64,000 nt of DNA from the NCBI RefSeq assembly GCF_002563695.1, contig NZ_PDJI01000004.1, forward strand, positions 1,674,001-1,738,000, in the 5' to 3' direction. Both the position numbers and the translations under genes were made by a program. Below the pieces are notes generated by a model. That model worked only from the letters and a program-made list of their open reading frames with translations. It had not been told where the DNA came from and made no database searches. This DNA comes from Georgenia soli (GTDB lineage Bacteria > Actinomycetota > Actinomycetes > Actinomycetales > Actinomycetaceae). Of the stretch, positions 25,928-33,614 are shown one piece after another. Within the stretch, counting starts at the first letter, position 1. Each line of letters starts with the position of its first letter.

Positions 25928-26757
25928 CGGAACGGCACCGCCTCGGCCCTGAGGATGCCGGTGAAGGCTTCCCAGGCCTCGGTGAAGAGCTCCGGCCCGG
26001 AGAAGCCTCCGAGACTGTGCGCCTCGCTGAGGTGCGGCTCGAGCGAGAAGAAGCCGTTGAAGCCGTCCGCCCAGAGCGCACGGACGGTCTCGACGACCTG
26101 ACCGTCACCGTGACCGGCGGGGACGACGGCGCCCGTGTCACTGCGGGCGTCCTTGATCTGCACGTACTCCAGGTACGGGCGCAGCAGCTCGTACCCGTCG
26201 GTGTACGGCCGCACGCCGACCTGGACGAAGTTCGCGGCGTCCCACGCGAGCTGCAGATGGTCCGAGCCCACCGACTCCACGATGTCGAGGCAGCGCCGGG
26301 GGATGTCGCCGTAGATGCCCTTCTCGTTCTCGTGCAGCAGCACGACGCCGGCGTCGACCGCCACGTCGGTCAGGGCCAGCATGCGGCTCATGACCTGGTC
26401 CCGGCAGGCGTCGGGGTCGGTGCCCGGCCGCATGAAGAAGGAGAAGATCCTGATGTAGGGCGCCTGGAAGAACGTCGCCACCCGCGCCGCGTGGCGCATC
26501 CGGTCGGCATGAGCCTCGAAGTCGTCGTCGAGATGGATCTTCCCGATCGGCGACCCGATGCTCGAGACCTCGAGGCCGTGCCGGCGCAGGAGCAGGAGCA
26601 CCTTCTCCAGCTGCGACGTGTCGAGGTCGAGGACGTTGGTGTCCCAGGCGCTGCGGAACTCGATGTACTTCAGCCCGAGCTCGGCGGCGACCCTGCACTG
26701 CGTCTCGAAGTCGGGCGAGATCTCGTCAGAGAAACCCGAGAGCGTCCACACCTTCAT
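25924..26757 (-). CDS. Sugar phosphate isomerase/epimerase-like TIM barrel (AP endonuclease 2 fold), cytoplasmic
   Basis: 277-residue TIM barrel without signal peptide. Begins WTLSGFSDEISPDF, with metal-site candidates in VVLLHENEKG (E/H), LQLAWDAANF (D) and YVQIKDA (K/D), and the C-terminal FSLEPHLSE (E). Members of this fold include xylose isomerase, tagatose and inositol epimerases, 3-dehydroshikimate dehydratase and the 3-keto-glycoside lyases. It is translationally coupled to the importer permease, so it probably acts on the imported compound. Exact reaction unknown. Confidence 0.85.
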   Translation of the reverse strand: MKVWTLSGFSDEISPDFETQCRVAAELGLKYIEFRSAWDTNVLDLDTSQLEKVLLLLRRHGLEVSSIGSPIGKIHLDDDFEAHADRMRHAARVATFFQAPYIRIFSFFMRPGTDPDACRDQVMSRMLALTDVAVDAGVVLLHENEKGIYGDIPRRCLDIVESVGSDHLQLAWDAANFVQVGVRPYTDGYELLRPYLEYVQIKDARSDTGAVVPAGHGDGQVVETVRALWADGFNGFFSLEPHLSEAHSLGGFSGPELFTEAWEAFTGILRAEAVPFR

Positions 26758-26829
26758 GCCCCCTTGTCCTGGCGTGTCGACATTGACGGTGCGCGCGACC
26801 GGTGACGGGCGTCGCGCGAGGAGGAGGGA

Positions 26830-26867
26830 GGCTGCCGGTCCACGCTCGCCGAGGCGGACCGGCAGCC
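26830..26867 (-). terminator. 12-bp stem hairpin just after the secreted TIM-barrel gene
   Basis: Perfect inverted repeat GGCTGCCGGTCC / GGACCGGCAGCC with a 14-base loop, 5 bases past the stop codon. No U-run; likely terminator or stabilising element that reduces read-through into the isomerase-importer genes. Confidence 0.6.
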
Positions 26868-26872
26868 GTCTC

Positions 26873-28036
26873 TCAGTACCGCAGCTCGGAGAGGTTGCCG
26901 AGGCTGTTGCAGGCGGAGGTGATGCCGTCCGGCGTCGGCCGGTCGTGCTCGGTGAAGCCGTACTCGACCCCGGCGAGCGACGCGTTCGCGAAGATCTCCG
27001 CGAAGTCGATGGTGCCCTCGCCCACGTCGGCGAAGGAGCCGTCCTCCGCGAGGTCCTTCAGGTGCAGCAGCTCGAACCGACCGGGGTAGGTGTTGAACAG
27101 CTGCACGGCGTCGTGACCGACGCTGGCCGCCCAGTAGACGTCGAGCTCCATCGTGACGAGCTCGGGGTCCGTCTCGCGGACGAGCACGTCATAACCCGTG
27201 ACGCCGTCCTCCTGGGTCTCGAACTCGTACCCGTGGTTGTGGTACGCGACCGTGATCCCCTCGGCCTTGAGCTTCGCTCCCACCTCGTTGAGGAAGGCCG
27301 CCGTCGCCGAGTAGTCCGCCATGGTCCAGCGGCTGCTGCCCGAGATGCGCACGTACTCGGCGCCGATCGCCTTCGCCTCGGCGATGACGAGGTCGAGGTC
27401 GTTCTGGAGGTTGCTCACGCTGACGCCGAGGGAGGGAACGTCGATACCCACCGCGTCGCTCAGCGGCTGCAGTTCCGCGGCGGTCCGGCCGTAGAAGTTT
27501 CCGGCACTGCCGGAGAACTCGGCGTTCTGGAAGCCGCACTTCGCGAGGGCGGCGAGAGTCCCCTCTGCGTCCGCCGTCATCTGGGTGCGGGTTGTGAAGG
27601 CCACCAGGCCGATCCTGCTCAGGTCGACCGAGCGGGTGCCGGTGACCGGGTGCGGCCTGCCCAGCTCCGAACCGGCGGCGGCGCTCACGACCGCCGAGCG
27701 CTCGGCCTCGGTCAGGACCCCGGCACGGGCGAGGCTGCTGGCCGTCACGGCGACCTTGCTGACGAACTGTCCATGGCTCGCGAACGGCGCGTCGCCCATG
27801 ATCTCGTCCATCACGGTGCACCCGTTGCCCGTGTCGTAGTTGGGCACGCCGGAAGCGCCGCTGCCGGTCCCGAAGAAGACCGAGGAGTCGGCCGAGTAGC
27901 CGTACGTGCACTCGTCGGCCTCCGCTGCGGACGCCGAGGTCGGGATGAGCGGGAGGGTCAGGGCGCCGGCCGCGGCGGCGGCGAGCCACCTGCTCCGACG
28001 CTTCGTGGTGGATGCGGGAATCGAGCTGCGTACCAT
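26873..28036 (-). CDS. Exported sugar-isomerase-like TIM barrel with an N-terminal extra domain
   Basis: 387-residue exported protein. The signal peptide starts VRSSIPASTTKRRSRWLAAA and ends SASA-AEA; the arginine pair suggests Tat export, sensible for a metal-binding folded enzyme. Residues ~36-135 are a small domain with two cysteines (ECTYGY, NGCTVMD). Residues ~150-387 are a xylose-isomerase-like TIM barrel: SRIGLVAFTTR, GITVAYHNHGYEF (metal-site H), VTMELDVYWA (E, D) and ELLHLKDLAEDG (H, K, D), ending with GFTEHDRP. Two more cysteines may form disulfides. ATG 28036 follows GGAGAGG. An exported enzyme of this fold is unusual; it probably processes a sugar or glycoside outside the membrane. 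Confidence 0.82.
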   Translation of the reverse strand: MVRSSIPASTTKRRSRWLAAAAAGALTLPLIPTSASAAEADECTYGYSADSSVFFGTGSGASGVPNYDTGNGCTVMDEIMGDAPFASHGQFVSKVAVTASSLARAGVLTEAERSAVVSAAAGSELGRPHPVTGTRSVDLSRIGLVAFTTRTQMTADAEGTLAALAKCGFQNAEFSGSAGNFYGRTAAELQPLSDAVGIDVPSLGVSVSNLQNDLDLVIAEAKAIGAEYVRISGSSRWTMADYSATAAFLNEVGAKLKAEGITVAYHNHGYEFETQEDGVTGYDVLVRETDPELVTMELDVYWAASVGHDAVQLFNTYPGRFELLHLKDLAEDGSFADVGEGTIDFAEIFANASLAGVEYGFTEHDRPTPDGITSACNSLGNLSELRY

Positions 28037-28073
28037 CAGGCTGCCTCTCCGTCGAGGATGTGGTGGGACGTGC

Positions 28074-28088
28074 GGAAAGCGCTTTACC
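28074..28088. promoter_or_regulatory. LacI-type operator palindrome
   Basis: GGAAAGCGCTTTACC contains the perfect core AAAGCGCTTT, the classic half-site geometry of LacI/GalR-family carbohydrate regulators. It lies between the -10 box and the ATG of the exported TIM-barrel gene, a position suited to repression. No LacI-family gene is present in the window. Confidence 0.65.
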
Positions 28089-28104
28089 AAGTGCGCTGCG
28101 GCCG

Positions 28105-28133
28105 ACGTTAGGGAGCGTCGCACCCCCGGACAA
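28105..28133 (-). promoter_or_regulatory. Promoter of the exported TIM-barrel gene / sugar cluster
   Basis: TTGTCC (28133-28128), 17-base spacer, TAACGT (28110-28105) on the minus strand, about 70 bases before ATG 28036 and just upstream of the LacI-type palindrome. Confidence 0.55.
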
Positions 28134-28445
28134 TGAGTTGCCATTTGTTGCATCCATTTCCGGACGATCGTCCCGAGGCGCGAGATTTCGCGGTTCTCCG
28201 CGGACGGCGGGGCCTGTCAGGGCGGTACGGACCGTCGAGGAAGGGGCCCGCGCCCTGGGAGCGGCCCTCCGGACCCCGCGATCGGGTCGGTGCCGTGCTG
28301 CGGGCCGCCGATCTCTCGACCGCCACGTCCGCCGAGGCGCCCCTTGCGCCGGCGCACCGGAGAACGGTGCGACGGGGGTGGCCCGTCAGCCGGGCGGCAC
28401 TGCCCGGGCACACCGACACGGTCGACGGGAAATCGCTATCCAGGG
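28134..28445. other. Divergent intergenic region, no gene seen
   Basis: Separates the sugar cluster from the cupin gene. A frame open upstream of the cupin start lacks family-like sequence and a ribosome site, so I leave it out. No RNA gene seen. Confidence 0.4.
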
Positions 28446-28474
28446 TTGACTCGACCGGTCGAGAACCCTACGGT
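28446..28474 (+). promoter_or_regulatory. Cupin-gene promoter with a 14-bp palindromic operator in the spacer
   Basis: TTGACT (28446-28451), 17-base spacer and TACGGT (28469-28474). The spacer holds the perfect palindrome CTCGACCGGTCGAG (28450-28463), so a dimeric regulator would compete directly with RNA polymerase. Confidence 0.65.
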
Positions 28475-28513
28475 TCCCGCAACTCCGTCAGCGGATCCGG
28501 GGAAGGGCCCACG

Positions 28514-29296
28514 ATGACCGACGTTGCCGAGGACTCCCCCGCGCGCGGACCGGCCCCTCTGCCGGCGACGACCGGCGAAGCCCTGGCCGGCTTCCCGGGA
28601 GCGGTGGGGATCTCCGCACTGTCCGTGTACCGGACGGAGGCCGCCGACGGGCATGCCGGCGGCAGCCCGCACGTGCACCTCGTCTGCAGCGAGGCGTACT
28701 ACGTCGTCGGAGGGCAGGGTCTGGTGCAGACCCTGACGGCCTCCGGCTTCCGGGAGACCCCGCTGCGGGCGGGTGCCGTGGTGCAGTTCGGACCTGGCAC
28801 GATCCATCGACTGATCAACCAGGGTGATCTCCAGATCCTCGTCATCATGCAGAACAGCGGGCTGCCCGAGTCGGGCGACGCGGTGCTCACGCTTCCGCCC
28901 GAGCTGCTGCACGACGCTGAGGTGTACCGCAGGGCCGCGACGCTCCCCCCAGGAGCCCAGGCCGAGACGGCCGCGCGGCACCGACGGGACCTGGCCGTGA
29001 GGGGCTTCCTCGACCTGGTGGACGCGCAGCGGGAGCGAGGACCGGAGGCGCTGGAGCCGTTCTACGCCGCGGCAGCCGCGCTCACGGCCCCGCTGCTCGA
29101 CAGCTGGAGACGGAGGTGGCTCGAGGGAGCGCACCGCGCCGCCCAGGCCACCGGCGAACAGCTCGGCGCCCTCGCGCGGGGGGATCACTCGCACCTGTTC
29201 GCGGCCGATGTCCGGGCCCAGCCCGGCCCCGTCGAGAGCGGGCGTCTGGGCATGTGCGGCGCCCTGGACGTCTACCCCTCAGCTCCGCGCGGCTGA
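28514..29296 (+). CDS. Cupin-domain protein
   Basis: 260-residue cytoplasmic protein. Residues ~40-125 form one cupin barrel with SPHVHLVCSEAYYVVGGQG (motif 1 histidines and glutamate) and a PGTIHRL motif 2 histidine. The C-terminal 120 residues are helical and Arg/Ala-rich with no motif I recognise. Cupins bind metal and sugars, sugar phosphates or aromatic acids, which suits a gene facing the sugar cluster. ATG 28514 lies 40 bases after the -10 box with GGAAGGG upstream; longer in-frame extensions are rejected. Function unknown. Confidence 0.75.
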   Translation: MTDVAEDSPARGPAPLPATTGEALAGFPGAVGISALSVYRTEAADGHAGGSPHVHLVCSEAYYVVGGQGLVQTLTASGFRETPLRAGAVVQFGPGTIHRLINQGDLQILVIMQNSGLPESGDAVLTLPPELLHDAEVYRRAATLPPGAQAETAARHRRDLAVRGFLDLVDAQRERGPEALEPFYAAAAALTAPLLDSWRRRWLEGAHRAAQATGEQLGALARGDHSHLFAADVRAQPGPVESGRLGMCGALDVYPSAPRG

Positions 29297-29390
29297 ACCG
29301 GCACCGGAATTCGCGCGGCCCAACCCGGCACCGGACTCCGCGCGGCCGAACCCGGCACCGGACTCCGCGCGGCTGAACCCGACCCGGGAC
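29283..29390 (+). repeat. Four tandem copies of a ~27-bp unit over the cupin stop codon
   Basis: Unit approximately TCCGCGCGGCCGAACCCGGC followed by ACCGGAC, repeated four times with small changes. The first copy encodes the last residues and TGA of the cupin protein; the others are non-coding. Confidence 0.85.
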
Positions 29391-29548
29391 CTGTCGGCGG
29401 GCGCGGAGGCACACTTCTGCGGTGCAGGCGCACCGCGGCGCGCACACCTCACGGCCGGACCGGCCATCATGGGGTACCGGTCATCATGGAGGGCACGGGG
29501 CGCGCTGCCGCGAATCCCCGACGACGCCACGACGGACGAGGAGGCACC

Positions 29549-30664
29549 GTGGATTTCACGTACGAGACTGCACCCGGGCGCGTCATCTTCGGCCGCGGGA
29601 CCGTGCGGAGGGCGCTGCCGGAGGAGGTTGCCCGACTCGGCGCGGACCGGGTCATGGTGATCACCGGCCCCTCCACCCAGGCGCTCGCGCACACCTCCGT
29701 GGCTCCCTTCGCCGACGCGGTGGTCTCGTTCTTCACCGACGTCGAGGAGCACGTGCCCGCAGCGGTGGCGCGGCGGGCCGTCGCCCGCGCCCGCGACGCT
29801 CGTGCCGACCTGCTCCTGAGCATCGGCGGCGGTTCCACCACCGGCACCGCCAAGATCGTCGCCCGCGACCTGCACCTGCCGATCCTCGCGGTGCCGACGA
29901 CGTACTCGGGCTCCGAGGCGACGCCCGTCTGGGGAACCACGCGGGACGGCCGTACGGAGACGGGCACCGACCCGGCGGTGCGTCCGCGCACCGTCGTCCT
30001 CGACCCCGACCTGACGGACCGCCTGCCGCGCGACCTCGCGGTGGCCTCCGGCCTGGTCGCCCTCGCCCGTGCGGTGGAGGCCCACTGGGCGCCCGGCGCC
30101 AGCCCCATCGGCTCCGCGATGGCGGACGAGGCCATGCACGCGCTCGCCACCGGGCTGCGCGGCATCGGTCGAGACAGCCTCGCCCAGGCGCAGGCGCCGG
30201 AGAAGGCGCTCAGCGACCCCGTCTCCGTCTGGGCCGGCACCCCCACGACCGCGGGCGAGCAGCTGCTCTACGGCGTCTACCTGGCGGGCGCCACCTTCGC
30301 GTCAACGGGACCGGGCCTGCACCACCGCATCTGCCACGTGCTCACAGGCTCGTTCAACCTCCCGCAGACCGCGCTGCACGCGGTGGTCCTGCCGCACGTG
30401 CTCGCGTTCAACGCTCCCGCGGTGCCCCGGACCGCCGCACGGGTCGCCCGGGCGCTGGAGGTGGAGGAGGCGGTGAGCGGGCTGCGCGCCCTGGTCGCCT
30501 CCGTCGGGGCACCGCGGACGCTCGCCCAGGTGGGCCTGCTCCTCCGGCAGCTCGACGAGGCGGTCGACCGGGTGAGCGCGACGCTGCCCGTCGAGAACCC
30601 CCGGCACGTCGGCAAGAACGAGGTGCGCGCGATCCTGACCGCCGCGTACGGCGAGGCAGCCTGA
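29549..30664 (+). CDS. Maleylacetate reductase-like iron-type alcohol dehydrogenase
   Basis: 371-residue NAD(P)-binding protein of the iron-containing alcohol dehydrogenase superfamily. SIGGGSTTGTAKIVA (nucleotide site), VPTTYSGSEATPVWG, GLHHRICHVLTGSFNLP and VVLPHVLAFNAPA resemble maleylacetate reductases, the last step of hydroxyquinol and chlorocatechol degradation. At the helix that normally carries the first metal ligands (D/N-x3-H) it has V170 and R174, so that ligand histidine is missing; the second histidine group is intact. GTG 29549 follows GAGGAGG. A function on another keto acid or sugar is possible given the neighbours. Confidence 0.78.
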   Translation: MDFTYETAPGRVIFGRGTVRRALPEEVARLGADRVMVITGPSTQALAHTSVAPFADAVVSFFTDVEEHVPAAVARRAVARARDARADLLLSIGGGSTTGTAKIVARDLHLPILAVPTTYSGSEATPVWGTTRDGRTETGTDPAVRPRTVVLDPDLTDRLPRDLAVASGLVALARAVEAHWAPGASPIGSAMADEAMHALATGLRGIGRDSLAQAQAPEKALSDPVSVWAGTPTTAGEQLLYGVYLAGATFASTGPGLHHRICHVLTGSFNLPQTALHAVVLPHVLAFNAPAVPRTAARVARALEVEEAVSGLRALVASVGAPRTLAQVGLLLRQLDEAVDRVSATLPVENPRHVGKNEVRAILTAAYGEAA

Positions 30665-30692
30665 GCCAGTCGCACAAACGCTTCGAATCCCC

Positions 30693-30721
30693 TTGTCACG
30701 CCGCACCTGCGCAGTTACCGT
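30693..30721 (+). promoter_or_regulatory. mod operon promoter, leaderless start
   Basis: TTGTCA (30693-30698), 17-base spacer, TACCGT (30716-30721), then 7 bases to the GTG at 30729 with no ribosome site. Transcription would begin at the start codon. Confidence 0.55.
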
Positions 30722-30728
30722 GCGACTT

Positions 30729-31151
30729 GTGCCGCATTATCGGATCAGCGAGGCCGCCGGCCTGCTCGGCGTCAGCGACGACACGGTGCGCCGCTGGGTC
30801 GACGACGGGCAGCTGGCGTCCTCCGTGGACGCCGCCGGTCGCAAGGTCGTCGACGGCGCGTCCCTCGCCCGCCACGCCCAGGACCTCGCCGGCCGGGCGC
30901 CCGGTCCGGCCGGGGACGGCGTCGGACGCTCCGCCCGGAACCGCTTCACCGGCCTGGTGACCAGGGTCGTGGCCGACGGCGTGATGGCGCAGGTGGAGCT
31001 GCAGTGCGGCCCCTTCCGCGTGGTCTCGCTGATGAGCAGCGAGGCGGCGGAGGAGCTCGCCCTCGAGCCCGGCTCGCTGGCCACCGCTGTCGTCAAGGCC
31101 ACGAACGTCATCGTCGAGACGCCGCCGGCCAGGAGCGGGGCGCGGTCGTGA
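30729..31151 (+). CDS. HTH-TOBE molybdate-responsive regulator
   Basis: 140-residue protein: residues 1-55 are a MerR/excisionase-type helix-turn-helix (YRISEAAGLLGVSDDTVRRWVDDGQL), residues ~70-135 a molybdate-binding TOBE (MopI-like) domain (ARNRFTGLVTRVVADGVMAQVEL...TAVVKATNVIVE). It differs from E. coli ModE, which has an N-terminal LysR-like HTH and two TOBE domains. As first gene of the mod operon it likely senses molybdate and controls the operon. Start GTG 30729 rests on the promoter spacing. Confidence 0.88.
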   Translation: MPHYRISEAAGLLGVSDDTVRRWVDDGQLASSVDAAGRKVVDGASLARHAQDLAGRAPGPAGDGVGRSARNRFTGLVTRVVADGVMAQVELQCGPFRVVSLMSSEAAEELALEPGSLATAVVKATNVIVETPPARSGARS

Positions 31152-31942
31152 CGATCGAGCCGGGCCGCCTGGGGTACGGCATCACGGGCGACCTCGACCT
31201 GGACATCGTGCGCCGCCTCGCACCGGAGGTCGAGCGCGCCGGGCTGCGCACGCTCTGGGTCAACCAGCCCGCCCACGGTGACGCCCTCGCCGTCATGGCG
31301 GCGGCCGCCGAGGTCACCAGCACGCTCCGCATCGCCTCGGGGGTCCTCCCGGTGGACCGGCTGCCCGCCGACGAGATCGTCCGCCGCGTCAGTGACCTCG
31401 ACCTGCCCGCCGACCGGCTCGTGCTCGGCGTCGGGGCCAGTGCTCCGCCGAGCCCGATCACCACGGTGCGCGAGGCGGTCGCCACGCTGACCGACAGGCT
31501 CGGCGCGCCCGTGGTCGTCGGGGCGCTGGGCCCCCGCATGCGGCGGCTCGCCGCCCGCGAGAGCGCGGGCCTGCTGCTGAACTGGCTGACGCCGTCGGCG
31601 GCGGGCCGGGCGGCGACCGAGAAGGACCGGGACGTCGCCGGGACCGGCGCGGACCCCGAGGTGGCCCTCTACGTCCGTTGCGCGCTGGGCGGGGTCGCGC
31701 ATGCCGTCGTCCGCCGGGAGGCCGAGCGCTACGCCGGGATCCCGTCCTACGCGGCGAACTTCGCCCGGTTCGGGTTCGCCCCGCTGGACGCCGCGGTGCT
31801 CGCTGCCGCGGGCGGGGAGCTGCGCGCGGGACTCGCGCCGTACACGAGCGTCGTCGACGAGACCGTGGTTCGGGCGGTCACCGCCTCGGGCCGGCTGGGC
31901 GAGCACGTGGCGCTGCTGGCCGCGCTGGAGGGGGCGGAGTGA
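31148..31942 (+). CDS. Luciferase-like (LLM class) flavin-dependent oxidoreductase
   Basis: 264-residue TIM barrel of the bacterial luciferase/F420-dependent reductase superfamily: [20 protein letters not shown] at the start, [22 protein letters not shown] and RLVLGVGAS. It probably binds FMN or F420. GTG overlaps the regulator stop and its own stop overlaps modA, so it is fully embedded in the molybdate operon although it has no obvious role in uptake. Shorter than the usual 300-350 residues; substrate unknown. Confidence 0.78.
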   Translation: MTIEPGRLGYGITGDLDLDIVRRLAPEVERAGLRTLWVNQPAHGDALAVMAAAAEVTSTLRIASGVLPVDRLPADEIVRRVSDLDLPADRLVLGVGASAPPSPITTVREAVATLTDRLGAPVVVGALGPRMRRLAARESAGLLLNWLTPSAAGRAATEKDRDVAGTGADPEVALYVRCALGGVAHAVVRREAERYAGIPSYAANFARFGFAPLDAAVLAAAGGELRAGLAPYTSVVDETVVRAVTASGRLGEHVALLAALEGAE

Positions 31943-32808
31943 CGGGCTCCCGTTCCCGTGCGGCAGCCGTGCGGGCGACGTCGGCGCTGCGGGTCGCGGC
32001 AGCGATGCGGGTGACAACAGCGCTGCGCGTGACGACGGCGTTCCTCCTCGCGACGTCGTTGGCGGCGTGCGGCTCCGCTGCCGGCCCTCCGGGACCGGCG
32101 GCGGGCAGCACGGGAGGCGGCGGCGCGCGCGACGGGAGGGCCACGGAGCTGACCGTCTTCGCCGCGGCCTCGCTCGCCGACGTCGCCGAGCAGGTCTCCG
32201 CCGTCGTGGAGGAGCAGGACCCGGGCGTGACGGTGAGCATCTCGCCGGCCGGCTCCTCCGACCTCGTGGCCCAGATCCTCGCCGGCGCCCCGGCCGACGT
32301 CCTCGTGACCGCCGACGAGACGACGATGGGACGGGCCGTGGAGGCCGGCGCGGTGGAGGAGCCCACCGTCGTGGCGCTCAACCACCCCGTCCTCGTGGTC
32401 CCGGCTGGCAACCCGGCGGGGGTCACGGGGCTCGACGACTCCCTCCAGGATGCCGTGCTCGTCGTCTGCGCGCCCCAGGTCCCCTGCGGCGCCGCGGCCG
32501 CCGACCTGGCCGGGCGCGCGGGCGTCACGCTGAGCCCCGCGAGCGAGGAGCTGAGCGTCACCGACGTCCTCGGCAAGGTGACCTCCGGGCAGGCCGATGC
32601 CGGGATCGTCTACGCCACCGACGCCCGCCGGGCCGGGGACGCCGTCGAGACCGTCCCGGTGGCGGGGGCCGACCAGGTCACCAACCGCTACCCGGCCGCG
32701 GTCGTGACGGGCACGGCCGCACCGGCGGCGGCCCAGGCGTGGATCTCGACCTTCACCGGCGCCGAGGGCCGCCGGATCCTCGCCGACGCCGGGTTCGTGC
32801 TGCCGTGA
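31939..32808 (+). CDS. modA: Molybdate ABC transporter substrate-binding lipoprotein ModA
   Basis: 289 residues from GTG 31939. [38 protein letters not shown] and GIVYATDAR are the ModA molybdate-site segments. A lipobox LAAC follows an odd leader made of near-repeats ([23 protein letters not shown]) encoded by an 18-bp DNA repeat. An internal ATG at 32005 (MRVTTAL) would give a more normal 27-residue signal peptide and may be the true start. Captures molybdate outside the membrane for ModBC. Confidence 0.92.
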   Translation: MTGSRSRAAAVRATSALRVAAAMRVTTALRVTTAFLLATSLAACGSAAGPPGPAAGSTGGGGARDGRATELTVFAAASLADVAEQVSAVVEEQDPGVTVSISPAGSSDLVAQILAGAPADVLVTADETTMGRAVEAGAVEEPTVVALNHPVLVVPAGNPAGVTGLDDSLQDAVLVVCAPQVPCGAAAADLAGRAGVTLSPASEELSVTDVLGKVTSGQADAGIVYATDARRAGDAVETVPVAGADQVTNRYPAAVVTGTAAPAAAQAWISTFTGAEGRRILADAGFVLP

Positions 32809-33614
32809 CGTCGGCGACCTCACGCACCGGGAACCTGCCCCGCCCGGTCCTCGTCGTCGCGGCGGCAGGCGTCCTCGTGGTCGCGGTCCCGGTCCTCGGG
32901 CTGCTGCTGCGGGTGCCGTGGTCGCGCTTCCCCGAGCTCGTCACCTCCCCGGCCTCGCTCGCCGCCCTCGTGCTCAGCCTGCGCACCTCCGCCGCGGCGA
33001 CGCTGCTGTGCGTGCTGCTCGGCGTCCCGCTGGCGCTGGTGCTGGCCAGGTCGAGGCTGCCGGGGCTGCGCGCGCTGCGGACCGTGGTCCTGCTCCCCCT
33101 GGTGCTGCCGCCCGTGGTCTCGGGCATCGCCCTGCTCACCACGCTCGGCCGCACCGGGGTGCTCGGTGCACGGCTCGAGGCGGCGGGGATCTCCGTCGCG
33201 TTCACCACCGCCGCGGTGGTCCTCGCGCAGACCTTCGTCTCCCTGCCGTTCCTCGTGCTCTCGATCGAGGGGGCGGTGCGCACCGCGGGCACCCGGTACG
33301 AGGCCGTCGCGGCCACGCTCGGCGCCCGCCCGGCCACGGTGCTGCGCCGGGTGACCCTTCCGCTGCTCCTGCCCGCCCTGGGCACCGGCACCGCGCTGGC
33401 CTTCGCCCGGTCCCTGGGCGAGTTCGGGGCCACCCTCACGTTCGCCGGCTCGCTCCAGGGCGTCACGCGGACCCTGCCGCTGGAGATCTACCTCCAGCGC
33501 GAGGTCGACCCGGACGCCACGGTCGCGCTCGCCGTCGTCCTCCTGGCGGTCGCGGCCGTGATGGTGCTGCTCACCCAGGGCGGTTCCCGACGGCGCAGCA
33601 AGGGGCGGAGATGA
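32805..33614 (+). CDS. modB: Molybdate ABC transporter permease ModB
   Basis: 269 residues, about six helices. The ABC permease loop is [26 protein letters not shown] and the family segment [17 protein letters not shown] is intact. GTG overlaps the modA stop by 4 bases and its stop overlaps modC. Confidence 0.93.
   Translation: MTSATSRTGNLPRPVLVVAAAGVLVVAVPVLGLLLRVPWSRFPELVTSPASLAALVLSLRTSAAATLLCVLLGVPLALVLARSRLPGLRALRTVVLLPLVLPPVVSGIALLTTLGRTGVLGARLEAAGISVAFTTAAVVLAQTFVSLPFLVLSIEGAVRTAGTRYEAVAATLGARPATVLRRVTLPLLLPALGTGTALAFARSLGEFGATLTFAGSLQGVTRTLPLEIYLQREVDPDATVALAVVLLAVAAVMVLLTQGGSRRRSKGRR

Noticed and set aside
28133..28513. Longer cupin protein starting at 28133
   Set aside because: The extension crosses the promoter boxes at 28446-28474 and has no protein-like pattern.
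30676..30692. TTCGAATCCCC, resembling a tRNA T-arm and possible attachment-site remnant
   Set aside because: The 5' stem does not pair with CCCC, no acceptor stem or anticodon arm is nearby, and no integrase is present.
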